DNA of 64,000 nt from Cyclobacteriaceae bacterium (GTDB taxonomy: Bacteria; Bacteroidota; Bacteroidia; Cytophagales; Cyclobacteriaceae), in the NCBI GenBank assembly GCA_025455015.1, contig JALONI010000026.1, positions 1 to 64,000 of the forward strand. Direction: 5' to 3'. Shown here in pieces: positions 45,817 through 54,649 of the stretch (position 1 is the stretch's first letter; each line of letters begins with the position of its first letter). The translations under genes were made by a program, and so were the position numbers. The notes beneath the pieces are model-generated. The model saw only the letters and a program-made list of their open reading frames with translations, did not search any database and was not told the DNA's origin.

Positions 45817-48321
45817 TTACTTCTTTTTCTTCTTGGCATTAACGGCCTTCTTCACGCTTTTTTTCGCCTTTGCCTTCACGACTTTGCGAGTCGCTTTTTT
45901 TGCTGCCTTGACGGACTTCTTGATTGTCTTTTTCACTGCTTTTTTGGCTGCTTTCTTCACCGTTTTGCGGGCCGCTTTGGCAGGCTTCTTTTTGGCTGCT
46001 TTTTTCACCACCGCGGTTTTTTTCTTTGGCGCTGCTTTGGCCGCGGGCTTGCCGGCCGCCTTTGGCCCTTTGCCCATCGCGTTCAGTGCAGACCCTGCCT
46101 TGAACCACTCAATCTGGTTTTTATTGTAGGTGTGATTCACCTGAATGCTTTCCGTGGTGCCATCGCTGTGGTGGATAACCATCAGCAGCGGTTTTTCGGG
46201 GGCAAACGAAGTGAGCCCGACAATGTCAAACACATCGTCTTCTTTGATCTTGTTGTAATCGTCTTTGTTGGCAAATGTGAGGGCCAACATGCCTTGTTTC
46301 TTCAAGTTGGTTTCATGGATGCGGGCAAACGACTTTACCAAAATGGCGCGCACGCCCAGGTGGCGCGGCTCCATGGCGGCATGTTCGCGTGATGACCCCT
46401 CGCCATAGTTTTCATCGCCCACCACAATCGAACCGATGCCTTGCGCCTTGTAAGCGCGCTGCACCCGGGGTACTTCGTCATACTGGCCGGTCAGGCTATT
46501 TTTGACGCTGTTGGTCTTTTCGTTGAAGTAGTTGGTGGCACCGATCAATAAGTTGTTGGAGATGTTGTCTAAGTGGCCGCGATACTTCAACCATTTGCCG
46601 GCCATGGAAATGTGGTCGGTTGTACATTTTCCTTTCGCCTTGATGAGCAACCGCAGCCGCTTCAGGTCGGTGCCTTCCCACGGTTTGAAGGGCTCCAGCA
46701 ATTGCAAACGGTCTGAGTCAGGGCTTACTTTCACCACCACCTTGCTTCCGTCTTTGGCCGGGCCAATGTAGCCGGGGTCTTTGACGTCAAAGCCTTTGGT
46801 GGGCAATTCATCGCCTGTGGGAGGGTCGAGTTTCACCTGTTGTCCCTGTTCGTTGGTCAGGTAGTCGGTGATCGGGTTAAAACCCAGATCGCCCGCGATG
46901 GCGAGGGCCGTCACCAATTCAGGCGAGCCGACAAAAGCAAAGGTGTTGGGGTTGCCATCGTTGCGGCTCTGGAAGTTGCGGTTGAAGGAGTGAACGATGG
47001 TATTCTTTTCTTTTTTCTCCGAACCCATGCGGCTCCACATGCCGATGCACGGGCCACAGGCGTTGGCAAACACCTTGGCTCCGATCTTATCAAACGTGTC
47101 GATAAAACCGTCACGCTCAATGGTATAGCGTACTTGTTCTGAACCGGGGGTTATGGTGAATTCGGCCTTTGTTTTAAGACCCTTGTCCGCTACTTGTTTG
47201 GCCAGCGAGGCCGCGCGCGAGATGTCCTCGTAGGACGAGTTGGTGCAGGAACCGATCAATCCTACTTCTATTTTGGTGGGCCAGCCATTTTTGGCGGCCT
47301 CTTCTTTCAATTTCGAAATGGGCGTGGCCAAATCGGGCGTAAAGGGCCCGTTGAGGTGGGGCTCCAGTTCCGACAGGTTTATTTCGATCAGTTGGTCAAA
47401 ATACTGCTCCGGATGGGCATATACGTCCGGGTCGGCCGTCAGGTGCTCTTTGATCTTGTTGGCCATGCGGGCCACTTCGGCCCGGCCCGTGGCAATGAGG
47501 TAGCGCTCCATGGAGGCATCGTAACCAAAGGTGGAGGTGGTAGCACCGATTTCCGCGCCCATGTTGCAAATGGTGCCCTTGCCGGTGCAGCTCATGGAGG
47601 TAGCCCCTTCGCCAAAGTATTCCACAATGGCACCCGTACCGCCTTTTACGGTAAGGATGCCGGCCACTTTCAGTATCACGTCTTTGGCGGATGTCCAGCC
47701 GTTGAGTTTGCCTGTCAGCTTTACGCCAATGAGTTTGGGGAATTTCAGTTCCCAAGCCATGCCCGCCATGACGTCAACCGCATCGGCACCGCCCACGCCT
47801 ATGGCAACCATGCCCAGGCCTCCGGCATTTACCGTATGCGAGTCCGTGCCGATCATCATACCCCCGGGGAAGGCGTAGTTTTCGAGCACCACCTGATGGA
47901 TGATGCCTGCCCCGGGCTTCCAAAAGCCGATGCCATATTTGTTGGATACCGAAGCCAAAAAGTCAAAAACCTCCTTGCTTTCGGCATTGGCCGCAGTAAG
48001 ATCATCTTTGGCCCCCGTTTTGGCCACGATCAGGTGGTCGCAATGGACGGTGGAAGGGACGGCTACCTTGGGGCGGCCTGCCGACATGAACTGGAGCAGG
48101 GCCATTTGGGCGGTGGCATCTTGCATGGCCACGCGGTCCGGGGCAAAATCGACATACGATTTGCCGCGGCCAAAAGCCTCCAGTTTTTGGTCGTTGTGAA
48201 GGTGACTGTAAAGTATTTTCTCGGAAAGCGTGAGGGGTTTGCCTACTGCTTTGCGAGCCTTGGCAATGCGGCCGGGCATGGCGGCATACACCTTTTTGAT
48301 CATGTCTAAATCGAATACCAT
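45817..48321 (-). CDS. Aconitate hydratase with a histone-H1-like Lys/Ala tail
   Basis: TCA-cycle enzyme isomerising citrate to isocitrate with a 4Fe-4S cluster. Residues 1-749 are a complete mitochondrial-type aconitase: [17 protein letters not shown], the cluster Cys in [14 protein letters not shown] and ACGPCIGMW, and [20 protein letters not shown]. Homologues end shortly after [11 protein letters not shown]. Here about 85 further residues follow (750-834), made almost only of Lys, Ala, Val, Thr, Arg and Pro in AKK/VKK units (for example [16 protein letters not shown]), ending KKKKK. This looks like the C-terminal tail of histone H1 and should bind nucleic acid or other polyanions. The tail is in frame and contiguous, with no stop or gap between. 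Confidence 0.93.
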   Translation of the reverse strand: MVFDLDMIKKVYAAMPGRIAKARKAVGKPLTLSEKILYSHLHNDQKLEAFGRGKSYVDFAPDRVAMQDATAQMALLQFMSAGRPKVAVPSTVHCDHLIVAKTGAKDDLTAANAESKEVFDFLASVSNKYGIGFWKPGAGIIHQVVLENYAFPGGMMIGTDSHTVNAGGLGMVAIGVGGADAVDVMAGMAWELKFPKLIGVKLTGKLNGWTSAKDVILKVAGILTVKGGTGAIVEYFGEGATSMSCTGKGTICNMGAEIGATTSTFGYDASMERYLIATGRAEVARMANKIKEHLTADPDVYAHPEQYFDQLIEINLSELEPHLNGPFTPDLATPISKLKEEAAKNGWPTKIEVGLIGSCTNSSYEDISRAASLAKQVADKGLKTKAEFTITPGSEQVRYTIERDGFIDTFDKIGAKVFANACGPCIGMWSRMGSEKKEKNTIVHSFNRNFQSRNDGNPNTFAFVGSPELVTALAIAGDLGFNPITDYLTNEQGQQVKLDPPTGDELPTKGFDVKDPGYIGPAKDGSKVVVKVSPDSDRLQLLEPFKPWEGTDLKRLRLLIKAKGKCTTDHISMAGKWLKYRGHLDNISNNLLIGATNYFNEKTNSVKNSLTGQYDEVPRVQRAYKAQGIGSIVVGDENYGEGSSREHAAMEPRHLGVRAILVKSFARIHETNLKKQGMLALTFANKDDYNKIKEDDVFDIVGLTSFAPEKPLLMVIHHSDGTTESIQVNHTYNKNQIEWFKAGSALNAMGKGPKAAGKPAAKAAPKKKTAVVKKAAKKKPAKAARKTVKKAAKKAVKKTIKKSVKAAKKATRKVVKAKAKKSVKKAVNAKKKKK

Positions 48322-48404
48322 AAGGCAGTCTGTAGCTTGGTTTTAAGATCGCTAAACTACTAAAAAAGTGAAGGGAAAAACCATCCCGTGTCGCCTTTTT
48401 TGAG

Positions 48405-48899
48405 TCAGGCACGCATCCGTGGAAGTTGGTACACGTGGCAGTGGTCTTCGCCAAATCGCTGGAGACGCACAAATACAAAGCCCAGTCGCTCATAAAAGCG
48501 GATGGCGCGCGTGTTGGAGGTGAGCGGGTCGATCAGGATGGTGTGCACGGTGGGGTCCGAGAAACAACGCTCGATGGCCCATTGCATCAGGTGGGTGCCA
48601 TAGCCTTTTCCGAGAAAGTCCGCCTCGCCAATCCAGATGTCAATGGCGCGATACCCTGCTGCAATATCGCCCCAATAGTGGGATTCTTCCTGCTGAGGAT
48701 CAATGATTTGGATAAAGCCGATGGGCGTTTGGGCGGCCAGCGCGAGCCACTGTTCGCGCCAGGCGACCGTGCGTGCCAACTCCACGCCCCAGTTCCAGTC
48801 ATCGTGCGGGTCGCTTTCAATCACATGCGCCTGCTCGTCCCACCGCTCAAGGAGGTCTTGGTGCGCAGGGGCAGCCGGGATGAAGGTTACGTCCGTCAA
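48405..48899 (-). CDS. GNAT acetyltransferase (AAC(6')-like)
   Basis: Acetyl-CoA-dependent N-acetyltransferase. The body RWDEQAHVIESDPHDDWNWG, GFIQIIDPQQEESHYWGDIA, IDIWIGEADFLGKGYGTHLM (acetyl-CoA loop) and LIDPLTSNTRAIRFYERLGF resembles the aminoglycoside 6'-acetyltransferase branch, though resistance cannot be claimed. Start choice: a TTG at 48899 whose last two bases overlap the upstream TGA stop (TTGA) gives 164 residues beginning at TDVTFIPAAPAHQDLL. An ATG at 48950 would overlap the upstream gene by 55 bp and add non-family sequence. Confidence 0.75.
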   Translation of the reverse strand: MTDVTFIPAAPAHQDLLERWDEQAHVIESDPHDDWNWGVELARTVAWREQWLALAAQTPIGFIQIIDPQQEESHYWGDIAAGYRAIDIWIGEADFLGKGYGTHLMQWAIERCFSDPTVHTILIDPLTSNTRAIRFYERLGFVFVRLQRFGEDHCHVYQLPRMRA

Positions 48900-49324
48900 T
48901 CGAGGGGTTGCAGTGTAAGCCGGTATTGATCGTAGGAAGCGGTAGCCCATGCCTTTGTCAGGATGATCTCTTCGCCTTGGCGGCTGAGGGCGTATTCCCC
49001 GGACAAGATCAAAGACCAATCAAAATCAGCAGTCCAGAAGCATTCGTTCGTGAACGTAGCCGTGGTGCTGGTGGCCTGAATGGTACCCCGGCAGATGGCC
49101 GGATAGCGAGGGGTATTGCTGCCGCCCTCGAAGTTGTGGCCGGAGAAGGTAAGCGTGACGGAAGCAGGTGCGAAATCAGCGTAGGGGCTTGAGCGAATAA
49201 ACGTACCTGTGTACGTGCCATTGCTGAACGCGGTGCTCGCTTCGTCTTCCACACAGGTTGCTTGCACGAGTGTCAGAAGCAGAAACAACGCGCCTGCCTT
49301 TATTGCCATCGGTTTCATATCCAT
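48896..49324 (-). CDS. Small secreted or lipid-anchored protein of unknown function
   Basis: 142 residues. A hydrophobic signal (AIKAGALFLLLTLVQAT) is followed by Cys and an acidic stretch (CVEDEAS), suggesting a lipoprotein, though the residue before Cys is Thr. The body is a small beta-barrel-like sequence (NGTYTGTFIRSSPYADFAPA, SVTLTFSGHNFEG) reminiscent of lipocalin-type domains. Its TGA stop overlaps the proposed TTG start of the GNAT gene, implying translational coupling. Confidence 0.6.
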   Translation of the reverse strand: MDMKPMAIKAGALFLLLTLVQATCVEDEASTAFSNGTYTGTFIRSSPYADFAPASVTLTFSGHNFEGGSNTPRYPAICRGTIQATSTTATFTNECFWTADFDWSLILSGEYALSRQGEEIILTKAWATASYDQYRLTLQPLD

Positions 49325-49367
49325 GTGTTTTTCTGTTTGGACACGGACGATCGCCTAAAGGTTGGGA

Positions 49368-50321
49368 TTACTTGCGCTTCACTACGCGCTCTACTGCCGC
49401 TACGATATTCTCGGTCCCCAAACCGTACTTCTTCAGCAATTGAGTCGGTGTGCCGCTTTCGCCAAAAGAGTCATTTACGGCTACCATTTCCAGCGGGGTG
49501 GGACGGAAGCGGGCCAACACTTGAGAAACCGCATCGCCCAGGCCTCCGTTCATCTGGTGTTCTTCGGCCGTCACCACGCAGCGGGTTTTATTCACCGATT
49601 CCAGAATGGCTTCGACATCCAGCGGTTTGATCGTGTGCACGTTGATTACTTCGGCCGAGATTCCTTTTTCGGCCAGGGCCGCTTCGGCTTCGATGGCACT
49701 CCACACCAAGTGGCCGCAAGCAAAAATGGTCACGTCTGTTCCTTCAATCATTTTGTCCGCTTTGCCAATGACAAAGGGCCTGTCGGCCGCGGTGAAGACG
49801 GGCCAACTGGGGCGGCCAAAGCGCAGGTAGGCCGGGCCTACGTGGTTCCCGAGCGCCAGGGTGGCAGCCTTCGTTTGGTGGTAGTCGCACGGCACAATCA
49901 CGGTCATGCCGGGCAGCATGCGCATCATCCCGATGTCTTCGAGTATTTGATGGGTGGCACCGTCTTCGCCCAATGTCAAACCCGCGTGGGACGCACAGAT
50001 CTTCACATTTTTACCTGAGTAAGCGATTGATTGGCGGATTTGGTCATAGACGCGACCCGTGGAAAAATTGGCGAACGTGCCCGTGAAGGGAATCTTGCCG
50101 CCAATGGTCATGCCTGCCGCCAGGCCCATCATGTTGGCCTCGGCAATGCCTACTTGAAAGAAGCGCTGGGGAAACTCTTTTTTGAAGGCATCCATCTTGA
50201 GCGAGCCCGTGAGATCCGCGCACAGGGCCACCACATTTGGATTTTGTTTGCCGAGTTCATGCAGCCCTGCGCCAAAGCCCGAGCGTGTGTCTTTCTTTTC
50301 GGTGAAGGTGTAGTGAGTCAT
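49368..50321 (-). CDS. Transketolase, C-terminal (beta) subunit
   Basis: Half of a split transketolase in the non-oxidative pentose phosphate pathway. Contains the pyrimidine-binding domain ([40 protein letters not shown] with the conserved activating Glu in 'GIAE') and the C-terminal regulatory domain ([34 protein letters not shown]). 317 residues, normal for the beta half. The N-terminal half is encoded 189 bp upstream on the same strand. Confidence 0.9.
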   Translation of the reverse strand: MTHYTFTEKKDTRSGFGAGLHELGKQNPNVVALCADLTGSLKMDAFKKEFPQRFFQVGIAEANMMGLAAGMTIGGKIPFTGTFANFSTGRVYDQIRQSIAYSGKNVKICASHAGLTLGEDGATHQILEDIGMMRMLPGMTVIVPCDYHQTKAATLALGNHVGPAYLRFGRPSWPVFTAADRPFVIGKADKMIEGTDVTIFACGHLVWSAIEAEAALAEKGISAEVINVHTIKPLDVEAILESVNKTRCVVTAEEHQMNGGLGDAVSQVLARFRPTPLEMVAVNDSFGESGTPTQLLKKYGLGTENIVAAVERVVKRK

Positions 50322-50400
50322 GAGAAACGTAAAAGTGTTAATGTTCGGTTAAAGCCTGCGCCACGCGTAACACGAAGAAGCGGGCCGCGTACGTAGGCAC

Positions 50401-50496
50401 ATGAAATCTTCGAACCTCTCGCGCACGGACAAGCGGCTATTGTTTTGGTTGATCGTAACGTTGTTGATGGCCATCCTTCCGTGGTTCGTGGCATAG
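50401..50496 (+). CDS. Candidate 31-residue membrane microprotein antisense to the transketolase unit
   Basis: ATG at 50401 gives MKSSNLSRTDKRLLFWLIVT then a second half LLMAILPWFVA and TAG. A basic polar N-terminus followed by one transmembrane helix is the classic shape of a bacterial membrane microprotein. It lies on the plus strand in the 189-bp gap between the two minus-strand transketolase genes. No promoter box was recognised directly upstream, and chance cannot be excluded at this length. Confidence 0.3.
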   Translation: MKSSNLSRTDKRLLFWLIVTLLMAILPWFVA

Positions 50497-50509
50497 CTTA
50501 GCGAGGGCC

Positions 50510-51352
50510 TCAATAGTCCCCCAGCGTTTCTTCCAACTGTGCCAGGGCACGCTTCAATTCGTCATCGTTGGGGGCCACGCCATGCCATTTGTGGGAGCCC
50601 ATCATGTAGTCTACCCCAAAGCCCATTTCGGTGCGCATCAAATTCAAAATAGGCACCCCCTGGCCGGTCAGGTTTTTCGCTTTCTCCAGTGTGGCTACCA
50701 CCTCTTCCATCTTATTTCCCTGGCTCTCGATCACGCGCCAGCCAAAGGATTGCCATTTAGCTTTGAGGTCTTTGAGGTCCAGCACGTCTTTCAGCGAGCC
50801 GTCAATCTGCTGGCCGTTGTAGTCGATGGTGGCTATGACGTTGTCAATCTGGTTGTGCGCGGCATACATGGCGGCTTCCCAAATCTGTCCTTCTTGCTGC
50901 TCGCCATCGCCCATCAGCACGTATACCAAGTGACCATCGCCATTGAGTTTTTTTGCCTGCGCGGCACCCAGCGCCACCGACAGTCCTTGTCCTAAGGATC
51001 CCGATGCCACCCGTACCCCGGGCAGATCCTCATGGGTGGTGGGGTGGCCTTGCAGGCGCGAGTCGATTTTCCGGAAGGTGGCCAACTCCTTCAAATCAAA
51101 GTAGCCGGCCCGCGCCAGGGTGGCATAGAAAACGGGCGAGATGTGCCCATTGGAGAGAAAAAACAGGTCTTCGTTTCGGCCTTCCATGGTGAAGGCAGTG
51201 TTGTGCTTCATGGCGTGGAAGTACAAGGCCACAAAAAAATCTGTACAACCGAGCGATCCGCCCGGGTGCCCGCTCTGGCAGGCATGTACCATGCGCACAA
51301 TGTCTCTTCGAATTTGGGTAGCTGTCTTTTTGAGAAGTTCAAGGTTGGCCAT
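50510..51352 (-). CDS. Transketolase, N-terminal (alpha) subunit
   Basis: Thiamine-diphosphate-binding half of the split transketolase. Start 51352 (MANLELLKKTATQIRRDIVR) fits the family; the longer ORF upstream is rejected. Key parts: CQSGHPGGSLGCTDFFVALY with the catalytic His region, the TPP motif MGDGEQQEGQIWEAAMYAAH ending in IDYNGQQIDG, and MGFGVDYMMGSHKWHG. 280 residues, normal. Pairs with the beta subunit gene downstream. Confidence 0.9.
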   Translation of the reverse strand: MANLELLKKTATQIRRDIVRMVHACQSGHPGGSLGCTDFFVALYFHAMKHNTAFTMEGRNEDLFFLSNGHISPVFYATLARAGYFDLKELATFRKIDSRLQGHPTTHEDLPGVRVASGSLGQGLSVALGAAQAKKLNGDGHLVYVLMGDGEQQEGQIWEAAMYAAHNQIDNVIATIDYNGQQIDGSLKDVLDLKDLKAKWQSFGWRVIESQGNKMEEVVATLEKAKNLTGQGVPILNLMRTEMGFGVDYMMGSHKWHGVAPNDDELKRALAQLEETLGDY

Positions 51353-51482
51353 AGAAAAAGGAAAGTGCGAAGTAACTAAAAAAAGAACGAACAGGGCCGT
51401 TGTTTTTTTCCTTTTTGCCGCATGCATGCCGCTACGCACGGGCACCCACTGCACACGCGCGGGGCCATCGTTCTCCCAACAA

Positions 51483-52061
51483 CTACTTTTTCTTTTTTAC
51501 GGCTTTTTTCACCACTGCTTTGGTCGACTTCTTCGCGGCTTTTTTCACCACCGGTTTTTTCGCGGAAGCTCCCTTGGCTTTTGGCCGAGCGAACTTGATG
51601 GCGGCAGGGGCTCCACCTAAAATCTGCGCTGCGTGATTTTTGGTGTCTACCTTTTCGATCACCTCGGCTATTACCCCGCGTTCATCGATGACATACGTCA
51701 CGCGTGCGGTGCCCATGTACTCGCGCCCATACATCGATTTTTTCACCCACGTGCCATACGCTTCGTGCAACGTGCGGTGAGTATCCGCCAGCAGGCGAAA
51801 AGGCAGTTTTTCTTTCGCAATAAACTTTTGATGGCTGCGCTGGTCATCGGTGCTCACGCCCAACACTACAAAGCCTGCCTTGAGCAAGGCTTGGTAGTTG
51901 TCGCGCAAGCTGCACGCCTCGGCTGTACAGCCGGGGGTCATGTCTTTCGGATAAAAATACAGGACTACTTTTTTGCCTTTCAGATCGGAAAGACGCACGA
52001 TGTTGCCGTTCTCATCGTTGGCGGCAAATGCGGGTGCGGGGGTGCCTACTGCCAGTGCCAT
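51483..52061 (-). CDS. bcp: Bcp/PrxQ-type peroxiredoxin with H1-like Lys-rich tail
   Basis: Thiol peroxidase removing peroxides. Residues 1-157 are a full Bcp domain: LKGKKVVLYFYPKDMTPGCT, AEACSLRDNY with peroxidatic and nearby resolving Cys (CTAEAC), and VLGVSTDDQRSHQKF. Homologues end near residue 150-155. Here residues 159-192 add a Lys/Ala/Val tail ([16 protein letters not shown] and VVKKAVKKKK) like that of the aconitase in this window. It lies 3 bp downstream of the M23 peptidase gene. Confidence 0.9.
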   Translation of the reverse strand: MALAVGTPAPAFAANDENGNIVRLSDLKGKKVVLYFYPKDMTPGCTAEACSLRDNYQALLKAGFVVLGVSTDDQRSHQKFIAKEKLPFRLLADTHRTLHEAYGTWVKKSMYGREYMGTARVTYVIDERGVIAEVIEKVDTKNHAAQILGGAPAAIKFARPKAKGASAKKPVVKKAAKKSTKAVVKKAVKKKK

Positions 52062-52064
52062 GGG

Positions 52065-53990
52065 TTAGGGAATTTGTTGTTGATAGGTGTTCGTGTTGCC
52101 GGCCCGGTCGGTTACCCGCAAAATAAATTCGCCTTTGAGCGGCCGTTTGTCTTTGCGTTGCGACTGCACGATGCCGGTTTTGTAATCATAGGACATTAAC
52201 AGCCACTCGCCATTTATGTTTGCCTCGTACTTCGCAATGCCCGAGAGGTTGTCGCGTATGCGGAAGCGGGCTGAAGCGGGGGTGCAGCGGATGCGGTAGA
52301 CGGTAGGCGGGATGCTGTCTTCCAAGATGGTAAAGTTGCCCCAGTCGCGCGTGTCAAACGTCACGTATCCGTTTTCGAAAGTTCCGCCCCGGTATTCGTA
52401 CGCACCCGAGCCGAGATAGACGGCCGCCTTCGGGCCATACGACCTCTCAGTTTTCAGTTTGACTTTTACTTCGCTTTGCAAGGGGCTGAGGGACGTGCCC
52501 ACGGTGAAGACTTCAGCCGCTTCGGACGTACGCTTAGCCAAGGGTAAGTAAAGCGTATCGTACAAGGAATTCGGACGGAACGAAATCTCGGCCCAATCGG
52601 AATAAAACGTGTAGGCCAGGCCGGGCGGTACCAACCCTGCGAAGTGGGTGGCCACGCTCGCGTGCGGGGCGGCCACGGAGTCCGGCAGGTGTTTGCGTAA
52701 GTCGATCAGGAACACCTGCCGCTGGGCACTGTAGTAGGCCGCGTGGGCCGTGTGCATGCTGCCCTTTTCGTAAAGGGTGATGGTGCGCGCGGTATCGCCA
52801 GGCGTGGGCTTCACCGAAACAATCAAGGTGTTGTTGATCACATCCGTCTCCATGGCGTTGGCCATGGGTTCCAGCGTGTTCACCTGTTTTGTCGGTGGGG
52901 TAGGCTTCAGCCGAAAGCTGACCCGGCTTTGGTTGCCGGCTGCGTCCGTCAGGGTTGCCTTGAAATACACAGGTTCGGCCCCCACCGTTACCACACCGCC
53001 TGTCAGCGAGGGGTCGTAGAAGGGAAGCGCATTGCCATCATCTACGTACAATTTGTTGAATCGTGTGCCCTTGCTCTTCAAGGTTTTGTAGTCCATCACG
53101 GCCAGGATCTGACGGGTCGTTTGGAAATTGATGGTTTCAATTTTCTGTTCAAACACTTTCTGCTCGTTGGCGCGCAGCTCTATGTGGTTGATGCCACAGC
53201 GGAAGTGTGCGGCATCTACTTTGTCGTGTGCAAGCAGTTCCACCGCAATGCGGCCGTGCGCCAAAATGGGCTGGCTCAGCACATACCCATTTCCTTCGCG
53301 GACGAGGTAAAATTCAAAGCGGCCGAAGCGGTCGTTGATGCGCGCGCGGGCATCCAGCGTACGCAGGGCAATTTTTTGGGCGATGGGTGCCCGGTTGTCG
53401 TTGATTTCTTTGAAGCCGAAGCGAAGCGGGTTGATGGCTTCGTTTTTTTCGTTGCGGATTTCAAAATGTAAGTGCGGGCCGTTGGAGCCACCCGTATTGC
53501 CCGACAGGCCGATGGTATCGCCTGCGTTGACTTTGAACGCGCCCCGCTCGGGCGTTAAATCGATTTCAAAAGACTTGCGTTCGTATTGCTTTTCCAACAC
53601 GTGTTTGGCAATGGCTCCCTTGAATTGGTCTAAATGCCCGTACACGGTGGTTTGCCCATTGGGGTGGGCTATGTACAACACGTTTCCATAGCCAAAGGCG
53701 CTGGATGTTACCCGGGAAACATACCCTTCGGCTGCGGCCAAAATGGGTAAGCCCACCCTGTTTTGCGTGCGGATGTCTATGCCTGCATGGAAGTGGTTTG
53801 AGCGCAACTCGCCCATGGTGCCCGCCAGTTGGTTGGGCTGCCCGGGGTTGAAGGGGAAGCGGTATGTGACCGTCTTCTTTTCCTCACCGAAGGCGGAGTC
53901 GCGGGCGGGGTTATCAAATTGGCTATGGGCACGGAACGATACGACCGTTAGCAGCAGGCTACTTAACTTCAAAATCCAACATCTTCTCAT
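52065..53990 (-). CDS. Secreted M23-family metallopeptidase (peptidoglycan endopeptidase)
   Basis: Envelope hydrolase. A signal peptide (MRRCWILKLSSLLLTVVSFR, AHSQ) is followed by an early LytM/M23 domain (about residues 45-190) with both zinc motifs: HFHAGIDIRT and GPHLHFEIR. The remaining ~450 residues are beta-sandwich-like repeats (GNQSRVSFRLKPTPPTKQVN, and the end FILRVTDRAGNTNTYQQQ), a layout I know from Bacteroidota M23 proteins. Its start overlaps the end of the FAH-family gene by 32 bp. Confidence 0.88.
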   Translation of the reverse strand: MRRCWILKLSSLLLTVVSFRAHSQFDNPARDSAFGEEKKTVTYRFPFNPGQPNQLAGTMGELRSNHFHAGIDIRTQNRVGLPILAAAEGYVSRVTSSAFGYGNVLYIAHPNGQTTVYGHLDQFKGAIAKHVLEKQYERKSFEIDLTPERGAFKVNAGDTIGLSGNTGGSNGPHLHFEIRNEKNEAINPLRFGFKEINDNRAPIAQKIALRTLDARARINDRFGRFEFYLVREGNGYVLSQPILAHGRIAVELLAHDKVDAAHFRCGINHIELRANEQKVFEQKIETINFQTTRQILAVMDYKTLKSKGTRFNKLYVDDGNALPFYDPSLTGGVVTVGAEPVYFKATLTDAAGNQSRVSFRLKPTPPTKQVNTLEPMANAMETDVINNTLIVSVKPTPGDTARTITLYEKGSMHTAHAAYYSAQRQVFLIDLRKHLPDSVAAPHASVATHFAGLVPPGLAYTFYSDWAEISFRPNSLYDTLYLPLAKRTSEAAEVFTVGTSLSPLQSEVKVKLKTERSYGPKAAVYLGSGAYEYRGGTFENGYVTFDTRDWGNFTILEDSIPPTVYRIRCTPASARFRIRDNLSGIAKYEANINGEWLLMSYDYKTGIVQSQRKDKRPLKGEFILRVTDRAGNTNTYQQQIP

Positions 53991-54573
53991 CTTCCAAATA
54001 GGCCGTTAGCCGGTTGCCGATTGCCACCGGGCCTACGCCCTTGGGCGTGCCGGTAAAAATCAGGTCTCCGGTTTTGAGTGTAAAAAATCGCGACAGATAG
54101 CTGATGATGTATTCAACGCTGAATATCATCAGGCTGGTATTGCCTTGTTGTTTTAGTTTTCCGTCTACCTCCAGTTTGAAATTGATGTTTCGAAGGTCGG
54201 GGATGTTGGCCAGGGGAATAAACGTGTCGGAGACAGGCGCTGACCCGTTGAATCCTTTGGCAATGTCCCACGGAAGTCCTTTCTCTTTGGCTTTCTGCTG
54301 CCAATCGCGCGCGGTAAAGTCAATGCCCAACCCCACGGAGTCGATGTATTTCAGCGCAAACTTTTCTTCGATGTTTTTTCCTTCTTTGCCGATTTTCAAC
54401 ACCACTTCCACTTCGTGGTGCACGTCTTTCGAAAACGAGGGCAGGTAAAAGGGCGCGTTGTTTCGCACCAGGGCGGTATCGGGTTTGGTGAACACCACCG
54501 GATCGTCCGGCTTTTCGTTGTTCAACTCGTGAATGTGGTCTACATAATTACGGCCGATGGCGAAAATGCGCAT
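53959..54573 (-). CDS. Fumarylacetoacetate hydrolase (FAH) family protein
   Basis: Metal-dependent hydrolase or decarboxylase, acting on 2-oxo-acid-type compounds; the substrate cannot be told. Start 54573 (MRIFAIGRNYVDHIHELNNE) matches the family opening, and the longer ORF is rejected. The metal ligands lie in HHEVEVVLKIGK and the central Asp region; the sequence ends with LKTGDLIFTGTPKGVGPVAI. 204 residues, normal for the short form. Divergent from the M48 gene. Confidence 0.9.
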   Translation of the reverse strand: MRIFAIGRNYVDHIHELNNEKPDDPVVFTKPDTALVRNNAPFYLPSFSKDVHHEVEVVLKIGKEGKNIEEKFALKYIDSVGLGIDFTARDWQQKAKEKGLPWDIAKGFNGSAPVSDTFIPLANIPDLRNINFKLEVDGKLKQQGNTSLMIFSVEYIISYLSRFFTLKTGDLIFTGTPKGVGPVAIGNRLTAYLEDEKMLDFEVK

Positions 54574-54594
54574 GAATGACGTTGTTTGCTTCGA

Positions 54595-54602
54595 CAAAAC
54601 TA
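54595..54602 (-). promoter_or_regulatory. -7 promoter box of the FAH-family gene
   Basis: Minus-strand TAGTTTTG matches TAnnTTTG, 21 nt before the FAH ATG. It lies 24 bp from the oppositely directed box of the M48 gene, so the two promoters are back to back. Confidence 0.4.
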
Positions 54603-54626
54603 TCAACAATATTCCGTTGTCCTTTG

Positions 54627-54634
54627 TATTTTTG
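54627..54634 (+). promoter_or_regulatory. -7 promoter box of the M48 peptidase gene
   Basis: TATTTTTG matches TAnnTTTG, 15 nt before the ATG at 54650. No clean -33 TTTG at the expected distance. Confidence 0.4.
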
Positions 54635-54649
54635 CCAAAATTTCTCCCC

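Noticed and set aside
45820-46060. Treating the Lys-rich aconitase tail as a frameshift artefact
   Set aside because: The frame is continuous from the aconitase core, the tail has mixed Lys/Arg/Ala codons rather than a simple repeat, and a second gene shows a similar tail.
45833-46392. Plus-strand Phe/Leu/Ala-rich ORFs opposite the Lys-rich tail, which look like a membrane protein
   Set aside because: Phe/Leu codons are simply the complement of Lys (AAA/AAG) codons; the minus-strand gene explains them.
47194-48309. 371-codon plus-strand ORF over aconitase
   Set aside because: Antisense to the conserved aconitase core; His/Gly/Arg-rich shadow composition.
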